From: Caballeronia insecticola
GTDB lineage: Bacteria; Pseudomonadota; Gammaproteobacteria; Burkholderiales; Burkholderiaceae
Assembly (NCBI RefSeq): GCF_000402035.1
Contig: NC_021287.1
Location: 1,612,001-1,676,000, forward strand
DNA length: 64,000 nucleotides
Direction of reading: 5' to 3'
Shown here in pieces: positions 49,758-60,019 of the stretch (within the stretch, counting starts at the first letter, position 1; every line of letters starts with the position of its first letter). The notes beneath the pieces were generated by a model. It did not search any database. It saw only the letters and a list, made by a program, of their open reading frames with translations, and had not been told where the DNA came from. The position numbers and the translations under genes were made by a program.

Positions 49758-50693
49758 TTATCTGGCGCGCGCCGGATCCACGTCGCGCAGCGCGGACGGT
49801 CTGAAGTGATGCACCGCGCGCGCATTCGCCTCTTGCAGCGACTTGAAAGCCGCCATGACGCGACGCACGGTGAGAAGCCGCTGCCACAAGCGCTCCTTGA
49901 GCGCCGCGAACGGCACCACGGACGGCGCCAGCACGATCGCGCCGGGCCCCCAGCCGGGCCGCCAGGATCGCGCGAGCCCGCGCCGCATGAAGAGCGTGAG
50001 CGTGGGCACGCCGATCGATGAAGCGAGATGACCGAGCCCCGAATCGTTGCCGATGAACCAGCCCGATTCGGCGATCCACGTCGCGACGTCGTGCAGACGC
50101 GGCAGCGCGTTGACCTCGTGCCCGTCCCGCGCGATGTCGTCCCAGCCGGCGAATTCGGCGGGCGCCACGAGAAAGCTCGGCCGAAGCTCACAGTGCGTGA
50201 GCGCGCGGGACAGCGCCAAGAACTTGTCGCGTCGCCACATCTTTTCCGGATGACTGCCCGTCGGATGGATGACCACGCGATGAGCCATGCGCCCGCGCAC
50301 GATGCCGGCCGGCACTACCAGCCCATTGGAGCGCGATACGTCGGGAAGATGCAGCACATTGACCGCGATATCAACGATGCGGTCCACCATGTGTTTCGTG
50401 CCCATGTATTCCGGCAACTGCTCGAGACAGAGCGTGCGGCCGGAGCGGCTCAGCGACGCGGCGTAGTCAGTAGGCCGCAGTTCGATCACCGTGTCGAAGG
50501 CTTCGTGATACGCGTCCGGCCGGCCGATGCTCACGCCCGGAAGCCAGTCCGCGAGTTCCTCGGCGACCCAGCCGAACACGACCGGGCGATAACCGTTACG
50601 AAGCAGATTGTTGACGAGCACGAGCCCGATCAGGCTGTCGCCGATCGGTGGTGGCAATGCCACCGCAACCGCACTGTCAGTTTGCAATCTCAT
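49758..50693 (-). CDS. glycosyltransferase family 9 (heptosyltransferase-like)
   Basis: 311 residues with the GT9 pattern: '[23 protein letters not shown]' at the N-terminus (phosphate/acceptor loop of the first Rossmann domain), '[23 protein letters not shown]' in the linker and '[24 protein letters not shown]' (donor-site signature G-N-D-S-G). GT9 enzymes transfer heptose to lipopolysaccharide core. It is far from any LPS cluster visible here, so acceptor and donor are unknown. The ATG at 50693 begins the conserved domain; the open frame upstream is Arg-rich and unlike protein. Confidence 0.85.
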   Translation of the reverse strand: MRLQTDSAVAVALPPPIGDSLIGLVLVNNLLRNGYRPVVFGWVAEELADWLPGVSIGRPDAYHEAFDTVIELRPTDYAASLSRSGRTLCLEQLPEYMGTKHMVDRIVDIAVNVLHLPDVSRSNGLVVPAGIVRGRMAHRVVIHPTGSHPEKMWRRDKFLALSRALTHCELRPSFLVAPAEFAGWDDIARDGHEVNALPRLHDVATWIAESGWFIGNDSGLGHLASSIGVPTLTLFMRRGLARSWRPGWGPGAIVLAPSVVPFAALKERLWQRLLTVRRVMAAFKSLQEANARAVHHFRPSALRDVDPARAR

Positions 50694-50980
50694 CGAGGAT
50701 TTTGCGCAATTGCGCGTATGAGCGCCGTGCCGGCGACGCGTTCGCGCGTCGCGCCGTGAGGCAGCCCGTGTCGTGCATCGGAACACGAAAGATCGGCGCA
50801 TTCTACAGCCACATGCTGGGATTTGCGCCGCTCCCCCGCCGACTCCGTGGGCGGATCACGATATCCGATTTGCGCCAGCCGAACTAACATCTTTTGTCAC
50901 GTCCGGCGCGGCGAGGCGCGCGCTCGGTCGCACGCACACACGAAGCAGCGCCCGACATGAGAACACGCTTGCGTGACAGC
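50694..50980. other. gap between the ABC permease gene and the glycosyltransferase gene (287 bases)
   Basis: I see no gene. Both flanking genes are on the minus strand, so it holds the end of the ABC operon transcript and the promoter of the glycosyltransferase gene. I cannot identify either with confidence. Confidence 0.45.
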
Positions 50981-51805
50981 CTAAAGTTTTTCCGTTTCCC
51001 CGCTCTTCGGCTGCCACTTCATCAGCCGTCGCTCGACGAGCGCGACAAGGCCATCGAGCACGAGCGCGAACGCCGTGAGCACGAGAATACCGGCGAAGAC
51101 CGTGTTGATATCGAACGTGCCTTCGGCCTGCAAAATCAGATAGCCGACACCGCGCGCCGAGCCGAGATATTCGCCGACCACCGAGCCGACGAACGCGAGC
51201 CCCACCGACGTATGCAGACTCGAAAACACCCAGCTCGTCGCGCTCGGCAGATAGACATACCGAAGCAATTGCTTACGGTTCGCGCCGAGCATGCGCGCAT
51301 TGGCAAGCACGACCGGGCTCACCTCCTTCACGCCCTGATAGACATTGAAGAACACGATGAAAAACACGAGCGTGACGCCCAGCGCGACCTTCGACCAGAT
51401 GCCCAAGCCGAACCACACCGCGAAGATGGGTGCGAGAATCACGCGCGGCATCGAGTTGGCGGCCTTGATATAGGGATCGAGAAGCGCGCTCGTCATCGGC
51501 GCCAGCGCAAGCCACAGACCGACGCCCAACCCCGCCACAGTGCCGATAACGAACGCCAGCACCGTTTCGATCAGCGTCACCCACAGGTGGATGTAGATTT
51601 CGCCGGTCGTGAACCACTCCCAGATGCGCACGAGCACCTTCTGCGGCTCGCCGAAGAAGAACGCGGCCTTGTTGGCGTCGTCGAAATAGAAAGGCGGCAG
51701 GAGCGTCGGGCTCGTCAGCGCGTACCACAACACGAAGCACGCGAGCAGCAACAGCCATTGCCACACGATGAGATTCGCTCGATTCGGGCGCAGCTTGTTC
51801 CACAT
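50981..51805 (-). CDS. ABC transporter permease (nitrate/sulfonate/taurine-type)
   Basis: 274 residues, about six membrane helices. The EAA-type cytoplasmic loop that contacts the ATPase is recognisable ('LLDPYIKAANSMPRVILAPIFAVWFGLGIWSK'). The family is the BPD_transp_1 permease of SsuC/TauC/ThiX-like importers. It begins 12 bases after the ATPase gene and completes a three-gene importer with the next two. The ligand is not evident from sequence. Confidence 0.92.
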   Translation of the reverse strand: MWNKLRPNRANLIVWQWLLLLACFVLWYALTSPTLLPPFYFDDANKAAFFFGEPQKVLVRIWEWFTTGEIYIHLWVTLIETVLAFVIGTVAGLGVGLWLALAPMTSALLDPYIKAANSMPRVILAPIFAVWFGLGIWSKVALGVTLVFFIVFFNVYQGVKEVSPVVLANARMLGANRKQLLRYVYLPSATSWVFSSLHTSVGLAFVGSVVGEYLGSARGVGYLILQAEGTFDINTVFAGILVLTAFALVLDGLVALVERRLMKWQPKSGETEKL

Positions 51806-51817
51806 GGTCGTTATGTC

Positions 51818-52657
51818 TTATTCGGCGGAGGCGGGCTTCAGTTGCTGTTGATAGCCCTTCAGCACTTCTTCGCGCAGCACGCCCCAGATCTGCGCATGCA
51901 GTTCGACGAAGCGCGGGTGCGAACGGATTTCGGCGACATCGCGCGGACGCGGCAGGTCGATGGTGAATTCGCCGATCGGATGCGTGCCCGGCCCTGCCGC
52001 CAGCACGACGACGCGGTCGGACATCGAGATCGCTTCGTCCAGATCGTGCGTGATGAACAGCACGGCCTTGCGCTTCGCGGCCCAGAGTTCGAGCAGCTCG
52101 TTTTCCATCAGCTGGCGCGTCTGAATGTCGAGCGCGGAGAACGGCTCGTCCATCAGGATGATGTCGGGATCGAGGATCAACGTCTGCGCCATCGCGACGC
52201 GCTTGCGCATGCCGCCCGACAGTTGATGCGGATAACGGTCGCCGAAGCCGCCGAGACCCACGCGCTTCAACCACTCTTCGCCGCGCGCGTCGGCTTCCTG
52301 CTTCGGCACGCCGCGAAACGCGAGACCGGCCGTCACGTTGTCGATGGCGGAGCGCCACGGCATCAGGGCGTCGGCCTGGAACATGTAGCCCGCGCGCCGG
52401 TTGATGCCCTTCAGGCGCTCGCCGAAGATTTCGACCGTGCCCGACGACGGTTCGAGCAGCCCCGCCGATACGTTCAGCAAGGTGGACTTGCCGCAGCCGG
52501 TCGGCCCGACGACCGAGACGAATTCGCCCGGCGCGATCGCGAGACTCGTGTCGCGCACGGCGGTGTAGCGGTCGCTGCGGCTTTCGCGCGAGGCGAACGT
52601 GCAGGTGACGTTGTCCAGCGCGAGCGCAGGTGTCGATGGCATGCCTGGCGTGCTCAT
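51818..52657 (-). CDS. ABC transporter ATP-binding protein (SsuB/TauB-type)
   Basis: 279 residues with Walker A 'GPTGCGKST', signature 'LSGGMRKRVAMAQ', Walker B 'ILMDEPFSALD' and the H-loop 'LFITHDLDEAI'. It energises import with the adjacent permease. Translation start is 3 bases from the stop of the binding-protein gene, so the two are coupled. Confidence 0.94.
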   Translation of the reverse strand: MSTPGMPSTPALALDNVTCTFASRESRSDRYTAVRDTSLAIAPGEFVSVVGPTGCGKSTLLNVSAGLLEPSSGTVEIFGERLKGINRRAGYMFQADALMPWRSAIDNVTAGLAFRGVPKQEADARGEEWLKRVGLGGFGDRYPHQLSGGMRKRVAMAQTLILDPDIILMDEPFSALDIQTRQLMENELLELWAAKRKAVLFITHDLDEAISMSDRVVVLAAGPGTHPIGEFTIDLPRPRDVAEIRSHPRFVELHAQIWGVLREEVLKGYQQQLKPASAE

Positions 52658-52660
52658 CGA

Positions 52661-53698
52661 TCAGCCCTTGACGGTCGCAAGCGCCTTCTTCACGAAGTCG
52701 TTGGTCCAGGTCTTCGACAGATCGATCGGCTTGCCCTTCACGGTTTCGTCGAAGGCCTGCAGCGTCTTGAGCGAAGTCGCGGGGCCGTCGGCGGGCATGA
52801 GGCCGTCCGGCGACAGCGCTTCCTTCACGTGCTGCCACGAATCGAGATAGAGCGCGCGGTCGCCGAGCAGATAGCTTTCCGGCACCGTCGCGATCAAATC
52901 TTTGCCCGATGCGCTCTGCAGCCACTTCAGCGCGCGCACCATCGCGTTGGTGAGCGCCTGCGTCGTGTTCGGATTCTTCGTGATGAAGCTCTGCGACGCA
53001 TACAGGCACCCGGCCGGCATGTTGCCGCCGAACACCTTCACGGTGTCCGCGAGCGTGCGCGTGTCCGACACGATGCGAATATCGCCCGCGCGGTCGAGCT
53101 TGGTCATCACGGGATCGAGGTTGGCGATCGCGTCGATCTGCCCGGATTGCAGCGCGGCGATCGCGCCCGCACCCGCCCCTACGCCGATGAACGAGACATC
53201 GGTTGCCTTCAGTCCGGCCTGCGCGAGCACGAAGCTCGCCATGATCGCGGTCGACGAACCCGGTGCCGTCACGCCGATCTTCTTGCCCTTCAGGTCCGCG
53301 ACCGACTTATAGTTCGGCATCGCCTTCTTCGACACGGCAAGCACGATCTGCGGCGCGCGGCCTTGCAGCACGAACTCGCGGAAGTATTGATTCTTCGCCT
53401 GCAGCAGCAGCGTGTGCTCGAACGCGCCGGACACGACATCCGCGCTACCGCCGACCGCTGCCTGCAAGGCCTTGGCGCCGCCCGCAAAATCGGCGATCTC
53501 GATCTCGAGCCCTTCGTCCTTGAAGTAATTGCGGCGCTCGGCAATCGTGAGCGGCAGATAGTAGAAGAGATTCTTGCCGCCGACCGCGATCGAAACCTTG
53601 GTCTGTTCCGGCTTGTTCTGTGCGAACGCGAGCGGCATGGCCGACCACGCACTGCCCGCGAGCACGGCGCCGCTCGCGATGAACGTTCTGCGTTTCAT
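52661..53698 (-). CDS. ABC transporter substrate-binding protein (NMT1/SsuA-like), possible Tat export
   Basis: 345 residues. The N-terminus MKRRTFIASG-hydrophobic-AFAQ has a twin-arginine-like motif (R-R-x-F-I) and an Ala-x-Ala cleavage site, so it may be exported by Tat. The mature part is the NMT1 fold: 'YYLPLTIAERRNYFKDEGLEIEI', 'GKKIGVTAPGSSTAIMASFVL', 'LQSGQIDAIANLDPVMTKL'. Relatives bind sulfonates, nitrate, aromatic acids or thiamine precursors. First gene of the three-gene importer. The gap upstream holds a 10-base tandem repeat. Confidence 0.9.
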   Translation of the reverse strand: MKRRTFIASGAVLAGSAWSAMPLAFAQNKPEQTKVSIAVGGKNLFYYLPLTIAERRNYFKDEGLEIEIADFAGGAKALQAAVGGSADVVSGAFEHTLLLQAKNQYFREFVLQGRAPQIVLAVSKKAMPNYKSVADLKGKKIGVTAPGSSTAIMASFVLAQAGLKATDVSFIGVGAGAGAIAALQSGQIDAIANLDPVMTKLDRAGDIRIVSDTRTLADTVKVFGGNMPAGCLYASQSFITKNPNTTQALTNAMVRALKWLQSASGKDLIATVPESYLLGDRALYLDSWQHVKEALSPDGLMPADGPATSLKTLQAFDETVKGKPIDLSKTWTNDFVKKALATVKG

Positions 53699-53756
53699 CG
53701 TTGTCTGTCTCCTGGATTTATCGTTCTGTGCGCTGTTCCGGCGCGGGTCTGAATTG

Positions 53757-53810
53757 TTCCGCTTCGTTCCGCTTCGTTCCGCTTCGTTCCGCTTCGTTCC
53801 GCTCGTTCAG
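53757..53810. repeat. tandem 10-base repeat GCTTCGTTCC
   Basis: Four perfect copies of GCTTCGTTCC at 53761-53800, flanked by a partial copy on each side, in the gap between the CoA-transferase stop and the binding-protein start. Period is 10 bases. It is the clearest simple tandem array in the window and a candidate for length variation between strains. Confidence 0.9.
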
Positions 53811-55012
53811 ATCACCTTCGCCGCCCGCAGCTGCGCAATATCGTCGGCATGATACCCGAGCGTTTGAAGTACTTCATCCGTGTGTTCACCGAGTTGCGGT
53901 CCGAGCCAGCGCGTTTCGCCGGGCGTTTCCGACAACTTCGGCGTGACGTTCGGCAGCGTGATTTCCCGTCCGTCCTGCCACGGAAAACGTTGCAGCATCT
54001 GGCGCGCGATGTACTGCGGATCGGTGAACATGTCGGCGACGCTGTAGATGCGCCCGGCCGGCACGTCGACGGCGTTGAGCACGGCGAGCGCTTCGTCGAT
54101 GCTGCGCGTCGAAAGCCACGCGGCGATGGCGTCGTCGATTTCCTGCGTGCGCGGCACGCGCCCGTCGTTCGAGGCGAGCGCGGGATCGTCCGCGAGGTCC
54201 GCGCGTTCGATGGCGTGCATGAGGCGCTTGAAGATCGGATCGCTGTTGCCGCCGATCACGATGCTGCCGTCGCGGCACGGATACGTATTCGACGGCACGA
54301 TGCCCGGCAGCGACGCGCCCGTGCGTTCGCGCACGAGACCGTACACGCCGTATTCGGGCACGACGCTTTCCATCATGTTGAAGACGGCTTCGTACAGCGC
54401 GACATCGACCACCTGCCCCTTGCCGCCGTTGACTTGCCGATGATGCAGCGCCATCAGCGCGCCGATCACGCCGTGCAGCGCGGCGATCGAATCGCCGATC
54501 GAGATGCCGATGCGCGGCGGCGGCAAATCCGGGTAGCCCGTGATGTGGCGCAGCCCGCCCATCGATTCGGCGATCGCGCCGAAGCCCGGCCGGTCGCGAT
54601 ACGGACCGGTCTGCCCGTAGCCCGAGAGTCGCACCATCACGAGACCGGGATTGTCGGCGGACAGCACTTCATAGCCGAGCCCGAGCTTCTCGAGCAAACC
54701 GGGCCGGAAGTTCTCGACGACGATATCGGCCTCACCCGCGAGCCGGCGGATGATTTCCTTGCCCTCTTCGGCTTTGAGATTGACCGTCACCGACTTTTTA
54801 TTGCGCGCCTGCGCCGCCCACCACAGCGACGTGCCGCCGACCTCGGGATAGAGCTTGCGCCACTTGCGCAGCGGATCGCCGCCGTTCGGATCTTCGATCT
54901 TGATGACCTCGGCGCCGAACTCGCCCATGAAACGCGCGGCGAACGGCCCGGCGATGAGCGTGCCCAGCTCCAGCACCTTCACGCCGGCGAGCGGTCCGGT
55001 CGTTGTGCTCAT
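53807..55012 (-). CDS. CaiB/BaiF class III CoA-transferase
   Basis: 401 residues, starting 'GPLAGVKVLELGTLIAGPFAARFMGEFGAEVIKIEDP', the class III CoA-transferase N-terminus. The nucleophilic Asp is expected in 'GISIGDSIAALHGVIGALMALHHR'. 'LVMVRLSGYGQTGPYRDRPGFGAIAESMGG' is also typical. These enzymes move CoA between organic acids, for example formyl-, succinyl- or carnitine-CoA. It follows the DUF1653 gene by 30 bases and precedes the ABC importer, hinting at uptake and activation of the same acid, which is inference only. Confidence 0.9.
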   Translation of the reverse strand: MSTTTGPLAGVKVLELGTLIAGPFAARFMGEFGAEVIKIEDPNGGDPLRKWRKLYPEVGGTSLWWAAQARNKKSVTVNLKAEEGKEIIRRLAGEADIVVENFRPGLLEKLGLGYEVLSADNPGLVMVRLSGYGQTGPYRDRPGFGAIAESMGGLRHITGYPDLPPPRIGISIGDSIAALHGVIGALMALHHRQVNGGKGQVVDVALYEAVFNMMESVVPEYGVYGLVRERTGASLPGIVPSNTYPCRDGSIVIGGNSDPIFKRLMHAIERADLADDPALASNDGRVPRTQEIDDAIAAWLSTRSIDEALAVLNAVDVPAGRIYSVADMFTDPQYIARQMLQRFPWQDGREITLPNVTPKLSETPGETRWLGPQLGEHTDEVLQTLGYHADDIAQLRAAKVI

Positions 55013-55042
55013 GTGTTCGTCTCCGTTATTTTTATGCGGACT

Positions 55043-55267
55043 TCACAGCGGAATGTCGAGCGGCGCGAAGCGCGGCGTGCCGTCGGCGAGCGTCTCGTTG
55101 AACATCGCGGCGGGCCGCACCCACAGACCGCGCTCGTGCGGCCACAGATGTTCATAGACGATCATCGCTTCCTCGGTCTCCGAATGTCGCGCGACACCGA
55201 TCACGCGATAGAGGCCGCCCTTGTAGTGACGATGCGTCGCGAGCGCGCGGGCTTCGGTTTCTGTCAT
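55043..55267 (-). CDS. DUF1653 small protein
   Basis: 74 residues: 'HRHYKGGLYRVIGVARHSETEEAMIVYEHL' followed by 'GLWVRPAAMFNETL' and 'RFAPLDIPL'. This H-Y-K-G-x-Y-x-V-x-G-x-A-x-H-S-E-T pattern is the DUF1653 family, of unknown function. The ATG at 55267 gives the standard length; upstream frame extension runs into recR. It lies 49 bases after recR. Confidence 0.88.
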   Translation of the reverse strand: MTETEARALATHRHYKGGLYRVIGVARHSETEEAMIVYEHLWPHERGLWVRPAAMFNETLADGTPRFAPLDIPL

Positions 55268-55316
55268 CGCTTCGTTTCCTGATTGTCTTGATGATCGGAG
55301 TGCTGCTTCGTTGCGC

Positions 55317-55913
55317 TCAGACCGAGCGGCGATCGAGCATCGCGCGCGCGATCGTGCCCGCATCGACATATTCGAGCTCGCCGCCGACCGGCACGCCACG
55401 CGCGAGCCGCGTCACTTTCAGCCCCTTCGACTTGAGCGTCTGCGCGAGATAGTGCGCGGTGGCTTCGCCCTCGTTCGTGAAGTTGGTGGCAAGCACCACT
55501 TCCTGCACGATGCCGTCGAGCGCGCGGCTGATCAGGCGCTCGAAGTGAATCTCCTTCGGACCGATGCCGTCGAGCGGACTGAGCCGCCCCATCAGCACGA
55601 AATAGAGCCCGCGATACGTGAGCGTCTGTTCGAGCATGATCTGATCGGCGGGCGTCTCGACGACGCACAGCAACGCCGGATCGCGCTCCTCGTCGACGCA
55701 GACTTCGCAGATCTCGGCCTCGGTGAACGTGTTGCACTTCGCGCAGTGCTTCAGATTCTCTGTTGCGAACAACAGCGAAGACCCGAGCTTCTCGGCGCCC
55801 GCGCGATCGTGCTGCATCAGGTGATAAGCCATGCGCTGCGCCGATTTCGGCCCGACGCCGGGCAGCGCGCGCAGCGCCTCGACCAGCGCCGACAGAGCGG
55901 AAGGTTGTTTCAT
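55317..55913 (-). CDS. recR: recombination protein RecR
   Basis: A DNA-clamp protein that loads RecA with RecFO at gaps. 198 residues: helix-hairpin-helix '[20 protein letters not shown]', the Cys4 zinc finger ('[16 protein letters not shown]'), and a Toprim domain ('[28 protein letters not shown]'). It follows ybaB by 49 bases; dnaX-ybaB-recR is a widely conserved trio. Confidence 0.97.
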   Translation of the reverse strand: MKQPSALSALVEALRALPGVGPKSAQRMAYHLMQHDRAGAEKLGSSLLFATENLKHCAKCNTFTEAEICEVCVDEERDPALLCVVETPADQIMLEQTLTYRGLYFVLMGRLSPLDGIGPKEIHFERLISRALDGIVQEVVLATNFTNEGEATAHYLAQTLKSKGLKVTRLARGVPVGGELEYVDAGTIARAMLDRRSV

Positions 55914-55962
55914 GTGTCCTCAAATGGCGGCCGGCGCGCAGCAGACACGCCGGCGCGCGCGA

Positions 55963-56289
55963 TCAAAACGGCAGCTTGAAGCCGGGCGGCATCGGCATGC
56001 CGGCCGTCATACCGCTCATCTTTTCCTGCGTGGTGGCCTCGGCCTTGCGCACGGCGTCGTTGAACGCGGCGGCGACGAGGTCTTCGAGCATGTCCTTGTC
56101 GTCGGCCAGCAAGCTCGGGTCGATCGACACGCGCTTGACGTCGTTCTTGCAGGTCATCGTCACCTTCACGAGACCGGCGCCCGACTGGCCCTCGACCTCG
56201 ATCAGCGCGAGCTGGTCCTGCATCTTCTTCATGTTTTCCTGCATCTGCTGAGCCTGTTTCATCAGCCCGGCGAGTTGGTTCTTCATCAT
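55963..56289 (-). CDS. ybaB: YbaB/EbfC nucleoid-associated protein
   Basis: A small DNA-binding protein. 108 residues, '[26 protein letters not shown]' helix followed by the sheet '[21 protein letters not shown]', '[21 protein letters not shown]', and a Met/Pro/Gly tail '[11 protein letters not shown]'. Two ATG codons in a row start the gene. It lies between dnaX and recR. Confidence 0.96.
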   Translation of the reverse strand: MMKNQLAGLMKQAQQMQENMKKMQDQLALIEVEGQSGAGLVKVTMTCKNDVKRVSIDPSLLADDKDMLEDLVAAAFNDAVRKAEATTQEKMSGMTAGMPMPPGFKLPF

Positions 56290-56398
56290 GGTTCGGCTCC
56301 TTACTGGAAAACGTGTGACGGGCGAGCGTGCGGCGCGCGCAAACGCTCGACATTCAATGTGGATGCACGGCGCCTGAACATGCGCCGCGCCCTTCGGT

Positions 56399-58768
<2,370 letters not shown>

Positions 58769-58944
58769 GCGTGAAATTGTATCAGCAACGACCTGGCGCA
58801 AACGCCGCTCCGAAAGGCCGCGGACGCATCCCGACACGGCGCGTTTCGCACGATGCGAGCGCACGGCAACGCCGCACTCGGATGGCGCGCGATACAGATG
58901 AATAACCGGGGAAGAGAAACAAGAACAACAGAAAAAAGCGAAGG

Positions 58945-59041
58945 TGACGAGCCCGACCCTCGGCACTGGTGGAAAACGGCTGTGGCTGCTTCGTTCCCGA
59001 CCTGACCAGGTTGACCGCGCCACCATGCGAGGAGGCCCGTC
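58945..59041 (-). ncRNA. ffs: 4.5S signal recognition particle RNA
   Basis: The RNA core of the SRP, which binds Ffh and targets membrane proteins to FtsY and SecYEG. Reading the minus strand, the conserved SRP domain is unmistakable: 'ACCTGGTCAGGTCGGGAACG' followed by AAGCAGCC, i.e. the symmetric loop and GGAA-type tetraloop of bacterial 4.5S RNA (E. coli equivalent: ACCAGGTCAGGTCCGGAAGGAAGCAGCC). The 5' GGGCCTCCTCGCATGGTGG pairs with the 3' CCACCAGTGCCGAGG. Ends are estimated to within several bases. An extended -10 lies just upstream and a T-run (GCTTTTTTC) about 10 bases downstream. It lies 176 bases upstream of dnaX, same strand. Confidence 0.93.
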
Positions 59042-59048
59042 ACGTCGA

Positions 59049-59054
59049 ATTGTA
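59049..59054 (-). promoter_or_regulatory. extended -10 (TGATACAAT) of the SRP RNA gene
   Basis: TG-A-TACAAT on the minus strand, 7 bases before the predicted RNA start, the distance expected from -10 to +1. The -35 is poor. Confidence 0.65.
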
Positions 59055-59420
59055 TCACGCAGCCCGGCGCTCCCGGAAGGCTTCGATAAAAGCACTTCGA
59101 CGCGCTGCAGGCATTCGCCATCGCGCGCCTGAATGCACGCCGGAGCGCCCTCTTGTACTTGGTGTTTTTGCCCTCAGATCGGGCCTATCAGTACCCGGCA
59201 ACGGATAGCAAAGTAGGCTAAGATGGCACGTGAATAACCCGCAATGGCGCCGTTTGGTGCATTTCGGCCCGTCGCGGATCATTTGCCGCCGGTCGCGAGT
59301 CATGCTCGTGCACGGCGTCCGGGCTTATCAGCGCCCGTTGGCGACGTAGTCTTCTTCAGTTTTGGTGTATCGTGGCGAGCATTCAAACGCGGGCCTCGAA
59401 TCAATAGAGGTATTCAGACA
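59055..59420. other. intergenic region between ffs and trxA (~366 bases)
   Basis: I see no gene. It holds the divergent promoters for ffs (minus) and trxA (plus). Plus-strand -10-like TAAGAT occurs near 59219 and a T-G-G-TATCGT near 59364, but neither is convincing. Confidence 0.5.
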
Positions 59421-59747
59421 ATGAGCGAATCAATCAAGCACATCAGCGACGCTTCTTTCGAGCAGGATGTCGTCAAGTCGGATAAACCTGTCCTGCTCGA
59501 CTTCTGGGCGGAGTGGTGCGGTCCGTGCAAGATGATTGCCCCGATCCTCGACGAAGTCGCGAAGGATTATGGCGATCGTCTGCAGATCGCGAAGATCAAC
59601 GTGGACGAGCATCAATCGACTCCGGTGAAGTTCGGCGTGCGCGGCATTCCCACGCTGATCCTCTTCAAGAACGGCGCGGTCGCGGCGCAGAAGGTCGGCG
59701 CACTGTCCAAGTCGCAACTCACCGCGTTCCTCGACAGCAACCTGTAA
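59421..59747 (+). CDS. trxA: thioredoxin
   Basis: The general cytoplasmic disulfide reductase. 108 residues with the active site W32-C33-G34-P35-C36 in '[18 protein letters not shown]' and the cis-Pro loop '[13 protein letters not shown]'. The ATG at 59421 follows AGAGG; the frame upstream is not homologous. rho follows 272 bases downstream on the same strand, as in many proteobacteria. Confidence 0.98.
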   Translation: MSESIKHISDASFEQDVVKSDKPVLLDFWAEWCGPCKMIAPILDEVAKDYGDRLQIAKINVDEHQSTPVKFGVRGIPTLILFKNGAVAAQKVGALSKSQLTAFLDSNL

Positions 59748-59758
59748 CTGCATCGACG

Positions 59759-59784
59759 GCGGCGCCGGCATTCCCCGGCGCCGC
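59759..59784 (+). terminator. GC hairpin after trxA (weak terminator)
   Basis: A 10-bp stem GCGGCGCCGG / CCGGCGCCGC with a 6-base loop, 11 bases after the stop. No T-run follows, so it may protect the mRNA end or act with Rho. Confidence 0.55.
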
Positions 59785-59838
59785 GCGTTAAGACGCAATG
59801 CGGCATCGGCCGCGCGTGACCCCTGCGGCCCCGGTGCA

Positions 59839-59866
59839 GCCGATGTTGTCGTGCGGCAACATCGGC
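59839..59866. repeat. 10-bp inverted repeat upstream of the rho promoter
   Basis: GCCGATGTTG / CAACATCGGC with an 8-base loop and no T-run, about 50 bases upstream of the rho -10. It may be a weak terminator for trxA or a protein-binding site. Confidence 0.6.
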
Positions 59867-59914
59867 CTAACAGCCACGTCCCAAGCCCACTCGAGGCGCA
59901 TGCGGCGTGTGCTA

Positions 59915-59923
59915 TGCTAGAAT
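59915..59923 (+). promoter_or_regulatory. extended -10 (TGCTAGAAT) of rho
   Basis: TG-C-TAGAAT about 95 bases upstream of the rho start codon; the -35 is not clear. It would give a leader of about 90 bases. Confidence 0.5.
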
Positions 59924-59959
59924 AACAAGAGTTCAAGAAGTACTAAGTCTCGAGCGGTT

Positions 59960-60010
59960 CCGCTCACCTCTTCTCCCAAATCTTTCTGTCGCACCTCTTC
60001 TCCCCGGCGG
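59960..60010 (+). promoter_or_regulatory. pyrimidine-rich rho leader with direct repeat, candidate rut site
   Basis: The leader just before rho is C/T-rich and G-poor and carries a perfect 13-base direct repeat CACCTCTTCTCCC at 59965-59977 and 59992-60004, 27 bases apart. YC-dimers spaced like this are what Rho binds, and rho is autogenously attenuated by Rho in E. coli. The role here is inference. Confidence 0.55.
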
Positions 60011-60019
60011 GAAATCCGT

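Noticed and set aside
47804..50191. Long minus-strand frame that could make surE a fusion protein
   Set aside because: Only its last 252 codons are SurE. The part upstream of the ATG at 48562 is antisense to the quinone oxidoreductase and Arg-rich.
50894..53752. Very long open frame (952 codons) on the plus strand
   Set aside because: Antisense to the three ABC importer genes, which have clear motifs. The composition is Arg/His/Ala-rich shadow coding.
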